Shown: positions 1-6,055 of the stretch, piece after piece
Position numbering within the stretch: the stretch's first letter is position 1
Layout of the letters: the number at the start of each line of letters is the position of its first letter
NCBI GenBank assembly: GCA_013697395.1
Contig: JACCWY010000430.1
Coordinates: 1-22,022 of the forward strand
Source of the DNA: Chloroflexota bacterium
Lineage (GTDB): Bacteria > Chloroflexota > Limnocylindria > QHBO01
Direction: 5' to 3'
DNA length: 22,022 nucleotides
Translations under genes and position numbers: made by a program
The notes under the pieces: model-generated
Databases searched by the model: none
Told to the model about the DNA's origin: nothing
The model's input: the letters and a program-made list of their open reading frames with translations, nothing else

Positions 1-1
1 C

Positions 2-115
2 CTCCAGGCCGACTATGCCCTGGCTCGCTACGGCGGCAGGCGCCTGACCGATGCGGAGCATCGCCGTGCCGTGGGCCGCTGGCGGCGCCTGCGTGACCGG
101 CTGCGCCGGCGGTAG
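2..115 (+). CDS. C-terminal end of a protein, possibly DUF4129/transglutaminase-like (partial)
   Basis: The reading frame is open from the window edge to TAG at 113-115 and gives 37 residues. They are rich in Arg and contain the string YGGRRLTDAEHRR followed by an amphipathic, basic helix. I recall a similar ending (YGgrrL..aE.rR.) in DUF4129 tails of bacterial transglutaminase-like membrane proteins, which is the only basis for the suggested family. The body of the gene is outside the window, so function cannot be tested here. It is followed, after a 44-nt gap with its own promoter, by the FAH-family gene on the same strand. Confidence 0.45.
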   Translation, partial: LQADYALARYGGRRLTDAEHRRAVGRWRRLRDRLRRR

Positions 116-125
116 CTCAGGAGCC

Positions 126-153
126 TCGACCATCCAGCTTCCCCGCCTACACT
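126..153 (+). promoter_or_regulatory. Leaderless-type promoter of the FAH-family gene
   Basis: A TACACT hexamer at 148-153 lies exactly 6 nt before the ATG at 160. A weak -35-like TCGACC sits at 126-131, 16 nt upstream of it. No Shine-Dalgarno sequence lies between the -10 and the ATG. With a usual -10 to +1 distance transcription would start at or within a base of the A of the ATG, giving a leaderless mRNA. The same TAnnnT-N6-ATG arrangement recurs at other genes in this window. Confidence 0.5.
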
Positions 154-159
154 GCGCCG

Positions 160-1152
160 ATGAAGCTCGCCCACGTCCGGGAACGGCACGCTCCCGCGGG
201 AACCGGATGGCGTCTGGCCGCGGCGCTCGGGCCCGACGGCTCGCGCTGGCTCGACCTCGAGGACGCCCGCCGGTCGCTCATCGCCGGTGATCCGGGCCGC
301 GCCCACAACAGCAGCCTCTTCCGACAGCCGATCACGACGCTCGACGCACACCTTGCGAGCGGACTGCGAATCGACGCGCTGGCGGACCTGCTGGGTGCGG
401 ACGCCGACGAGCCGATGGACGCATCCGACCTCGAGTTCGGCCCACCCATCCTCCAGCCGCCGACCTTCCGCGACTTCTACGCGTTCGAGCAGCACGTCGG
501 CACCATGTGGAAACGGCGCGAGATGGAGATCCCCGAGGCCTGGTACCGGCTGCCCATCTTCTACTTCAGCAATGTGTCGGAGATCCGCGGGCCCGGCGAC
601 CCCGTCTGGGCGCCGCGAGGCTCGACGGAGCTCGACTACGAGCTCGAGGTCGCCGCGCTCGTGGACACGCCAGTCCGTGACGTGGATGCGGCACGCGGAG
701 AGGAGGCGATCGGCGGGTACATGATCCTCAACGACTGGAGCGCACGTGACCTCCAGCGGGAGGAGACGACGGTCCGGCTGGGGCCGGCCAAGGGCAAGGA
801 CTTCGCCTCGTCCATCGGCCCGTGGCTCGTCACGCCGGACGAATTGGCGGACGTGCGCCGCGACAAGGGCTACGATCTTGCGATGACGGCCGCCGTGAAC
901 GGCACCGAGCTCTCGCGAGGAACCTGGTCCTCCGCCCACTTCAGCTTCGGTGAGATGGTGGAGCGGGCCTCCGCCGACGTGCGGCTGCGCCCCGGGGATC
1001 TCCTCGGGTCCGGTACGGTCGGCACCGGCTGCCTCCTCGAGGTGCGCGACGAGATCTTGAAGCGCTACCTCGAACCCGGCGACACGGTATCGCTGACGAT
1101 CGAACGTCTCGGCGAGCTGACGGCGCCCGTCGTGGAGCGCCCAGGCCGATGA
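160..1152 (+). CDS. Fumarylacetoacetate hydrolase (FAH) family protein
   Basis: A 330-residue protein of the FAH superfamily, which hydrolyses C-C bonds of acylpyruvates and 3-ketoacids such as fumarylacetoacetate or fumarylpyruvate in aromatic catabolism. The metal-binding set is visible: Asp105 in RDFYAFEQHV, Glu161 and Glu163 in YELEVAALVD, and Asp192 in NDWSARDLQ. KGKDF at 211-215 and the GSGTVG loop at 283-288 also match the family. Its length is between small bacterial FAH proteins (about 280) and true fumarylacetoacetase (about 420). The ATG at 160 follows a leaderless-type promoter. Its stop overlaps the start of a DinB-fold gene by 4 bp (ATGA), so the two are coupled. A homogentisate dioxygenase lies 3.4 kb downstream, so a role at the end of tyrosine breakdown is plausible; the exact substrate is inferred. 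Confidence 0.85.
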   Translation: MKLAHVRERHAPAGTGWRLAAALGPDGSRWLDLEDARRSLIAGDPGRAHNSSLFRQPITTLDAHLASGLRIDALADLLGADADEPMDASDLEFGPPILQPPTFRDFYAFEQHVGTMWKRREMEIPEAWYRLPIFYFSNVSEIRGPGDPVWAPRGSTELDYELEVAALVDTPVRDVDAARGEEAIGGYMILNDWSARDLQREETTVRLGPAKGKDFASSIGPWLVTPDELADVRRDKGYDLAMTAAVNGTELSRGTWSSAHFSFGEMVERASADVRLRPGDLLGSGTVGTGCLLEVRDEILKRYLEPGDTVSLTIERLGELTAPVVERPGR

Positions 1153-1655
1153 GCCCGGACGTCGACGCCCTCATCGCGCGCCTGGCCGATGCCGAGCGAC
1201 GGCTTGCCGAGCACGCCGCCAAGCCACCTCCGCCCGGCCTGACCGCGCCCGACCCCGGTGGCGGAGAGCAGTGGGAGGCCGGCCAGGTCTGGGCGCACCT
1301 GGCCGAGTTCCCTGCGTACTGGCTGGGGCAGGCTCAGCGGGTCATCGCGCTGCCGACGTACGAGCCGGTGCCGTTCGGCCGCGTCAAGACCGATGCCGGC
1401 CGCATCGAGGCCATTGAGCGCGACCGGCACACCGACCCGGCCGCGCTGCTAGAGCGCGTGCGGAGCTCGCTGGCCGAGGTGACCGATGCGGTGCGGTCCC
1501 TCCCGCCAGAGGCATGGACGCGACGAGGCGCCCACCCCACTCGGGGTGACATGACCGTCCAGCGCATCATCGAGAAATTCATCGTGGAGCATCTCGAGGA
1601 GCATGCCGACCAGCTGGACTCGATCCGAACAGACGATGGCCGCCCTTCCGGTTGA
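1149..1655 (+). CDS. DinB-fold protein (possible thiol-dependent isomerase/transferase)
   Basis: A 168-residue DinB/YfiT-like four-helix-bundle protein. Three histidines expected to hold the metal are visible: His50 in QVWAHLAEF, and His148 and His152 in the helix IVEHLEEHADQLD. DinB-fold enzymes include bacillithiol and mycothiol S-transferases and mycothiol-dependent maleylpyruvate isomerase, the enzyme that supplies a fumarylpyruvate hydrolase of the FAH family. The ATG at 1149 lies in an ATGA overlap with the FAH-family stop, so translational coupling is likely. That pairing makes an isomerase feeding the FAH-family enzyme an attractive but unproven role. Alternatives are a generic metal-dependent hydrolase or a damage-inducible protein of unknown reaction. 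Confidence 0.75.
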   Translation: MSPDVDALIARLADAERRLAEHAAKPPPPGLTAPDPGGGEQWEAGQVWAHLAEFPAYWLGQAQRVIALPTYEPVPFGRVKTDAGRIEAIERDRHTDPAALLERVRSSLAEVTDAVRSLPPEAWTRRGAHPTRGDMTVQRIIEKFIVEHLEEHADQLDSIRTDDGRPSG

Positions 1656-2286
1656 CACGTTTGAACTCGAGACGGCCGCGGGATTCCGCCGTCTCGAGTT
1701 CGATCCCGACATCCTCCAATTCCGCGATGTCCGAGTTCTGGTCGACGGACAGGAAGCCGCACGGATGCCGTTTCCCGTGGCCGAGTCGCCACGTCAAGAG
1801 GTCGCCCTGAGCGTTGAGGGTCATGAACTCCTGGCTGTTGCCGAGTCCCGAAACCACGGGACGTTGGTCGTATATGACCTCTTCCATGAGCAGCGATCAC
1901 TGAAGACCGGCGCGAGCCTCGAGCAGTCGCGAGCTGCGGCGCCGGTCACCGGACCGGGCAGGCCCGCGGGCCATCGGATCGTTGAGGGCATCATCCAGAT
2001 CGCGCCCGCGGCGGGGGGATCGGGAATGGGTGTCGGTGTCGTAGCCGGTGTCGACCGACTCGGCTGGCCGATCACCTTGGTGCTCCTCCTGACCGGCATT
2101 GGATCGCTATGGCTCGGAGCGACGCTCGCTCGACTGACATGGAGAAAGGTCCTGCGACAGCGGGATTGGGGCGAACGATGGCAATTGGTCATCGGCCTCG
2201 TCGGCGTCATCGCTGCCTTCGGCGTGGCATTCGGCGCGTGGATCGCGGTTGTGGCGATGCTTGGGCCGTCGACGGACCGGTTCTGA
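1636..2286 (+). CDS. Two-TM membrane protein of unknown function
   Basis: I do not recognise this family. With the ATG at 1636 (reading MAALPVDTFELETAAG) the product is 216 residues and overlaps the end of the DinB gene by 20 bp. An ATG at 1603 would add 11 residues and seems less likely. The first 115 residues are soluble and strand-rich, with FRRLEFDPDILQFRDVRVLVDG resembling a small beta-sandwich. A Gly/Pro/Ala linker follows, then two hydrophobic segments at about 143-165 and 183-209 separated by a basic loop (RLTWRKVLRQRDWGERW). Strand, overlap and spacing place it in one transcript with FAH and DinB, but nothing shows a role in their pathway. Confidence 0.6.
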   Translation: MAALPVDTFELETAAGFRRLEFDPDILQFRDVRVLVDGQEAARMPFPVAESPRQEVALSVEGHELLAVAESRNHGTLVVYDLFHEQRSLKTGASLEQSRAAAPVTGPGRPAGHRIVEGIIQIAPAAGGSGMGVGVVAGVDRLGWPITLVLLLTGIGSLWLGATLARLTWRKVLRQRDWGERWQLVIGLVGVIAAFGVAFGAWIAVVAMLGPSTDRF

Positions 2287-2311
2287 CGCTGGTGGGCGCC
2301 CCGCGTCCGTT

Positions 2312-2794
2312 TTATGAGACGGCCACTCCTCCGCCCCACCGCTTGACCTCGGCCTCGAGGTCGAGCGGCATGACGGTCGCCTCCTGCTCGAAGCGGCCCC
2401 ATGCCTCACGCGGGACGCTCCACATGACCTCGAACTCGTTGCCGTCGGGGTCGCGGCCGTAGAGCGACTTGGAGACCCCGTGATCGGACGCGCCGGTCAG
2501 GGCGCCCAGCTCCGTGAGCGACTTCGACATCTCGGCAAGTGCCTCGATCGTGTCGATCTCCCAGGCCAGGTGGTAGAGCCCGACCGATCCGCGTGGCGGG
2601 CGAGCCGCGTGCGCGCCGACCTCGAACAGCCCGAGGTCGTGATGGTTGCCGCCCGACGGGGAGCGCATGAAGGCGGCGCGCATCCCCGCGGGACGGCTCA
2701 GCTCCTCGAAGCCGAAGGCGGTCCGATAGAACTCGGCCGCTTCATCGGCGTCGCGGACGAAGAGGACCGCGTGGTTGAGTCGCGTGATCGGCAT
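2312..2794 (-). CDS. VOC family protein (glyoxalase/extradiol dioxygenase-like)
   Basis: A 160-residue vicinal-oxygen-chelate protein with two beta-alpha-beta-beta-beta modules. Likely metal ligands are His8 (LNHAVLFV), His75 (GLYHLAWEID) and Glu122 (PDGNEFEVMW). The motif HHDLGL at 51-56 and the stretch SDHGVSKSLYGRDPDGNE near the C-terminus resemble catechol 2,3-dioxygenase-type (CatE-like) members. Its ATG lies 3 nt after the stop of the reductase gene, so both are one operon controlled from the divergent promoter at 3413-3534. A second VOC gene at 19467-19910 shares the same motifs. The substrate cannot be told from the sequence; a dioxygenase, glyoxalase-like isomerase or resistance role are all open. 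Confidence 0.8.
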   Translation of the reverse strand: MPITRLNHAVLFVRDADEAAEFYRTAFGFEELSRPAGMRAAFMRSPSGGNHHDLGLFEVGAHAARPPRGSVGLYHLAWEIDTIEALAEMSKSLTELGALTGASDHGVSKSLYGRDPDGNEFEVMWSVPREAWGRFEQEATVMPLDLEAEVKRWGGGVAVS

Positions 2795-2797
2795 CGT

Positions 2798-3412
2798 CTA
2801 GCGCTCCAGGTGCCAGGCGGAGGTCCAGCTCCAGCCGTTGGCAGCGTTGAGCCCGATGTTCATGAACGCCATCCCCTCGAGGAACCTCGCCGACCTCAGC
2901 GGACCGACGTCGAGCGCGGTGAAGCCCATCGATTCGACAAGCGAGATCGCCGTCTGCTTGGCCTTCTCGTCGTCCGCCGCGACGTACCCGTCGATGTCCC
3001 GGCTGGGGCTCGCCTGGTTCGAGGCGAAGATGGTGTTGAACGCCTTGACGACCTTCGCGTCGGGAAGCAGCTTCGGGAACTCCTCGGCCGCCGAGCTGCC
3101 GGCGGTGGCGAGCCCCGAGTAGTCCGGCGCCACCGGGTTGGTTGCGTCGATGACGGTCTTGCCGGCCACCGCGTCCGCGAGATCGGCGGCGACCTGCCGG
3201 CCTGCGCCGACGAAGGGGACCGCGATGATGACGACGTCGGAGCCGCTGACGGCGGCCGCGTTCGACGCTGCTGACGATGCGCCGATCTCCAGAGCCGCGG
3301 CCCGCGCATTCTCGGGGTTGCTGGCGGCGAGGGTCACGTCGTGGCCCGCGCGGGTGATGGATGTTCCGAGTGCCTTGCCGACGTTGCCGGCCCCGATGAT
3401 GGCGACCTTCAT
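2798..3412 (-). CDS. NAD(P)-binding reductase, F420-dependent NADP reductase-like
   Basis: A 204-residue Rossmann protein starting MKVAIIGAGNVGKALG, with the GxGxxG nucleotide loop at residues 7-12. Further family features are VIIAVPF at 61-67, IDATNPV at 88-94 and VKAFNTI at 122-128, all typical of the short NADPH-dependent F420 reductase / NAD(P)-binding 'DinD-like' group. I chose the ATG at 3412 because the fold starts there; the frame stays open 21 codons further upstream, but that part has no family features and would run across the operator region. A GGAAGG Shine-Dalgarno-like string precedes the ATG by about 13 nt. It is the first gene of an operon with the VOC gene and is divergent from an XRE-cupin regulator. 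Whether it uses F420, FAD or another acceptor is not visible. Confidence 0.8.
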   Translation of the reverse strand: MKVAIIGAGNVGKALGTSITRAGHDVTLAASNPENARAAALEIGASSAASNAAAVSGSDVVIIAVPFVGAGRQVAADLADAVAGKTVIDATNPVAPDYSGLATAGSSAAEEFPKLLPDAKVVKAFNTIFASNQASPSRDIDGYVAADDEKAKQTAISLVESMGFTALDVGPLRSARFLEGMAFMNIGLNAANGWSWTSAWHLER

Positions 3413-3438
3413 GGTCGAATTCGTTCCTTCCGAGTGGT

Positions 3439-3506
3439 GCTTGGCCGATACCAAGCGGGATTTGGTGATGGCCAAATCATGCCACGCGACTTGGCCCTTG
3501 TCAATA
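3439..3506. promoter_or_regulatory. Three operator-like dyads, TTGG-N6-CCAA type
   Basis: In the divergent region are two perfect dyads: GCTTGG-N6-CCAAGC at 3439-3456, and GATTTGG-N6-CCAAATC at 3459-3478. A weaker third, ACTTGG-N6-TCAATA, lies at 3489-3506. The TTGG half-sites of the first two start 21 bp apart, i.e. two helical turns, so bound dimers would sit on one face. The third overlaps the -35 of the regulator promoter, while the first two sit upstream of the reductase start. This is the layout expected of an autoregulating repressor controlling both genes; the XRE-cupin protein next door is the obvious candidate. Confidence 0.6.
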
Positions 3507-3527
3507 CGTGTTGCCTCAGGTCATAAT
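3498..3527 (+). promoter_or_regulatory. Promoter of the XRE-cupin regulator
   Basis: TTGTCA at 3498-3503 and CATAAT at 3522-3527, each one mismatch from the sigma-70 consensus, are separated by 18 nt. The -10 ends 7 nt before the ATG at 3535, so the transcript is probably leaderless. This favours 3535 over the GTG at 3508 or the ATG at 3526, which lies inside the -10. The -35 lies inside the third operator-like dyad. Confidence 0.6.
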
Positions 3528-3534
3528 GACGCCG

Positions 3535-4119
3535 ATGCCTGCGCCGCTTTCCACCCGCCAACGTCCCCTCGTCGGAAGCCGGATCCGGCGCCGGCGCACC
3601 GAGCGCGGCCTGACGCTCGCGGCAGTCGCCGAGCTCACCGGCCTGAACATCGGGTACCTGAGCCAGGTGGAGAACGACAAGGCGTCGCCATCGCTCGAGA
3701 CCCTCGCGGCGCTCGCTGCTGCGCTGGACGTGCCGATCGCGTGGTTCCTGCTCGACACAAGCGCCGCGCCGCGCCTGATTCGGGCAGCGGAGCGGCCTCG
3801 CCGGAGGGGCCGCGAGGGCGGTGGACTGACGCAGGTCGACGGCGGGATTGCGCGCGACCTCGCGATCTTCGAGGGCACCATGCCGCCCGGCCATCGCACC
3901 GGCTTCCACGCGCATCCCGGAGACGAGCATCACGTCGTGCTGTCGGGGCGGATCCGCATCACCCAGGGCGAGACCGTGGTCGAGGCGGGACCCGGCGACT
4001 ACGTCCTGCTCGACGGGACACTGCCGCATGATGCGGAGAGTATTGGCGACGAGCCGGCGCGGCTGCTGATCGTGTACCCGCGCGGCGGTCACTCGGAGCT
4101 CACGCGCCGCGAGGGCTGA
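3535..4119 (+). CDS. XRE-family transcriptional regulator with cupin domain
   Basis: A 194-residue regulator with an N-terminal Cro/C1-type helix-turn-helix (about residues 14-68, including GLTLAAVAELTGLNIGYLSQ and ASPSLETLAALAAALDV). A C-terminal cupin barrel (about 112-182) holds histidines in FHAHPGDEHH and LPHDAE that may bind a metal or a ligand. This two-domain layout is a common class of one-component sensors controlling small catabolic or amine/aldehyde genes. The start at 3535 is set by the promoter 7 nt upstream. It is divergent from the reductase-VOC operon and the shared gap holds three operator-like dyads, so I infer that it controls that operon and itself. The ligand is unknown. 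Confidence 0.85.
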   Translation: MPAPLSTRQRPLVGSRIRRRRTERGLTLAAVAELTGLNIGYLSQVENDKASPSLETLAALAAALDVPIAWFLLDTSAAPRLIRAAERPRRRGREGGGLTQVDGGIARDLAIFEGTMPPGHRTGFHAHPGDEHHVVLSGRIRITQGETVVEAGPGDYVLLDGTLPHDAESIGDEPARLLIVYPRGGHSELTRREG

Positions 4120-4132
4120 GGTTCCCCCAGCC

Positions 4133-4549
4133 TCACTCGGCTCGGACTCGGGTGGACGTGATGCGAATCGGCACCGAATAGGCGGCCGCGAACGCGGACG
4201 GATCCGATCCGAGGCGCGTGATCTCCGATCGATACTTCGCGATGTAGTCGCGATGCGCGTCGGCCGGCGGCGCCGACCGGTCGATGACCGCGTCGCCGGT
4301 GATGACGGCCAGATCGCTGCCGACCCGATCGGTGCGAAGCGCGACTGCCACGTGTGGATTCGCCTCGATGTTCCGGAGCTTCGGCTTGCCCTCCTCGGAA
4401 TAGACGAGCATCGTCTCGCCATCCCACCAGAACCAGACCGGCGTCGGCATCGGCGTGCCGTCGGGCCTGACCGTCACCAGCCATGCCACGAGGTCGTCGC
4501 GGAGCCGGCTCATCACGCGCTCGCCTGATTCCGTGGTCGGATCGATCAC
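4133..4549 (-). CDS. Pyridoxamine 5'-phosphate oxidase-like F420/FMN oxidoreductase
   Basis: A 138-residue split beta-barrel protein close in pattern to TIGR03667-type F420-binding proteins. Seen are WLVTVRPDGTPMPTPVWFWWDG at about 24-44, LVYSEEGKPKLRNIEANPHVAVAL at 48-71 and a YIAKYRSEI helix near 102-110. The segment IDPTTESGERV before the barrel matches the usual N-terminus of the family, so I start at the GTG at 4549. The ATG at 4513 would remove 12 residues. No Shine-Dalgarno sequence is evident. It is convergent with the XRE-cupin gene (13-bp gap) and divergent from homogentisate dioxygenase. The cofactor (F420, FMN or heme) cannot be decided by eye. Confidence 0.75.
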   Translation of the reverse strand: MIDPTTESGERVMSRLRDDLVAWLVTVRPDGTPMPTPVWFWWDGETMLVYSEEGKPKLRNIEANPHVAVALRTDRVGSDLAVITGDAVIDRSAPPADAHRDYIAKYRSEITRLGSDPSAFAAAYSVPIRITSTRVRAE

Positions 4550-4574
4550 CGTGGGTGCTCCCGAACGAACCTGT

Positions 4575-4580
4575 CGAGGT
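4575..4580 (+). promoter_or_regulatory. Strong Shine-Dalgarno site of hmgA
   Basis: CGAGGTGAT before the ATG at 4585 contains GAGGTGAT, a long match to the 16S anti-Shine-Dalgarno sequence; the GAGG core at 4576-4579 is 5 nt from the ATG. It fixes the start of homogentisate dioxygenase at 4585 and rules out the 34-codon upstream extension of the open frame. Confidence 0.7.
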
Positions 4581-4584
4581 GATA

Positions 4585-5820
4585 ATGCACCCGATGTTCT
4601 ACGTCCGCCGCGGCGAGGTTCCACACAAGCGCCACACCCAGTTCCGCAAGCCCGATGGAGGCCTGTACGCCGAGGAGCTCTTCGGCGTCGAGGGCTTCAG
4701 CGGGCGGGCCAGCCTCCTCTACCACCACACGCCACCGACGCAGACCCACGCGGTCGAGAAGGTGCGCGACGTCCGAATCGAGCAGAGCGCCGACGAGGCG
4801 TCAGGCCCGCATCGACATCGGCTCGTCAACACGAAGGACCTCGAGCCCAGGGGCGACGGCGTGACCGGGCGCATTCCGCTCTTCTACAACTCCGACGTCA
4901 CCTTCGGCGTCGTGCTCCCGGCGGAGCCGATGGAGCGGTACTACCGCAACGGCGAGGCCGACGAGATGTATTTCGTCCATGAGGGCTCCGGCGTCCTCGA
5001 GACGAACTTCGGACCGATCCCGTACGGCCCGGGCGATTACCTGGTGCTGCCGATCGGCACGACCTTCCGGCTGCGGCCGGCCGAGGGCTTGGGCCAGCGG
5101 ATGCTGTGGGTCGAGTCGCCGTCGAGCATCGTGCCGCCCAAGCGCTATCGCAACGACTTCGGCCAGCTGCTGGAGCACTCGCCGTATTGCGAGCGAGACA
5201 TTCGCCCACCTGACGAGATGGCGCCAACCCTCGAAGAAGGCGACTTCGTGATCGAGGTCAAGACCCGCGGCCGGGTGACGGCCTACCACTACAAGCACCA
5301 TCCTTTCGACCTCGTCGGCTGGGACGGGCACCTGTGGCCGTTCGCCTTCAACATCGGCGACTTCGAGCCGATCACCGGGCGCGTCCACCAGCCGCCGCCG
5401 GTGCACCTGACCTTCCAGCCGCGCAACTACGTGATCTGCAGCTTCGTGCCGCGCAAGTTCGACTACCACCCGCTCGCCATTCCGGCGCCGTACAACCACT
5501 CGAACATCAACAGCGACGAGGTCATCTACTACGTCGCCGGCAACTTCATGAGCCGCCGCGGCGTGGACATCAGCTCGTTCACCATCCACCCGGCCGGCAT
5601 CCCGCACGGGCCGCATCCGGGATCCGTGGAGGCCAGCATCGGCAAGGAGGCGACGGAGGAGCTGGCCGTCATGATCGACACGTTCCATGCGCTCCACCTG
5701 ACGCGCCAGGCCTCGGAGCTGGAGGACGACCGGTACCCGTACTCCTGGATCCCGCCCGAGGACGGCGCCGAGCACGCGCGCGAGCTGTCGGAGCGCGGGC
5801 CGGAGGCCTTCCCGGACTAG
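4585..5820 (+). CDS. hmgA: Homogentisate 1,2-dioxygenase (short form)
   Basis: A 411-residue bicupin that opens the ring of homogentisate to maleylacetoacetate in tyrosine and phenylalanine breakdown. Family landmarks are the N-terminal FYVRRGEVPHKRHTQF, the first barrel near 125-175 (GEADEMYFVHEGSG), and the catalytic barrel with YNHSNINSDEVIYYVAGNF at 303-321 and HPAGIPHGPHPG at 335-346. Candidate iron ligands are His305, Glu312 (or Asp311) and His341, in the region of human His335, Glu341 and His371. It is shorter than the human enzyme (445) and resembles the shorter forms seen in Actinobacteria and Chloroflexota. The ATG is set by a strong Shine-Dalgarno site. A related cupin dioxygenase of other specificity is the main alternative. 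The FAH-family hydrolase upstream fits a shared pathway. Confidence 0.85.
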   Translation: MHPMFYVRRGEVPHKRHTQFRKPDGGLYAEELFGVEGFSGRASLLYHHTPPTQTHAVEKVRDVRIEQSADEASGPHRHRLVNTKDLEPRGDGVTGRIPLFYNSDVTFGVVLPAEPMERYYRNGEADEMYFVHEGSGVLETNFGPIPYGPGDYLVLPIGTTFRLRPAEGLGQRMLWVESPSSIVPPKRYRNDFGQLLEHSPYCERDIRPPDEMAPTLEEGDFVIEVKTRGRVTAYHYKHHPFDLVGWDGHLWPFAFNIGDFEPITGRVHQPPPVHLTFQPRNYVICSFVPRKFDYHPLAIPAPYNHSNINSDEVIYYVAGNFMSRRGVDISSFTIHPAGIPHGPHPGSVEASIGKEATEELAVMIDTFHALHLTRQASELEDDRYPYSWIPPEDGAEHARELSERGPEAFPD

Positions 5821-5853
5821 GATCCACGGGTCGAGGCGCGGGCTCTCGCGATA

Positions 5854-6028
5854 ATTCGAGCGATCTTCACGCGAGGCGGTTTCGCTGCTGCGTTCGCTCG
5901 GAATATCGAGCGCCCCGACGCTCACAGGTGTCCCGAGCGAGCCGCTCATGTTCACGACTGCTCGATCTATCGAGCAGACGCACGCCCCCGCGCTTGCCGT
6001 GGAGTTCGCCCGATTCATCGAGCGATCC
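5854..6028. repeat. Recurring TCGAGCG motifs and palindrome in a convergent gap
   Basis: The 235-bp gap between hmgA (+) and the beta-helix remnant (-) holds several copies of a short motif. They are ATTCGAGCGA at 5854-5863, ATATCGAGCG at 5903-5912 and TTCATCGAGCG at 6014-6024. A reverse-oriented copy, TTCGCTCGGAAT at 5893-5904, pairs with the first apart from one bulged base. I see no credible gene here; the short + strand frame at 5948-6175 runs antisense into the beta-helix gene. The role is unknown. Confidence 0.4.
5958..5977. terminator. Perfect 9-bp inverted repeat, possible bidirectional terminator
   Basis: CTGCTCGAT at 5958-5966 and ATCGAGCAG at 5969-5977 are exact reverse complements around a 2-nt centre. 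As RNA it would form an 8-bp stem with a 4-nt loop (TCTA). It lies between two converging genes, where a bidirectional terminator is expected, but no T-run follows on either strand. A protein-binding palindrome is equally possible. Confidence 0.4.
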
Positions 6029-6055
6029 AACGAATCAGCCCTCGCCCGGATCAGT

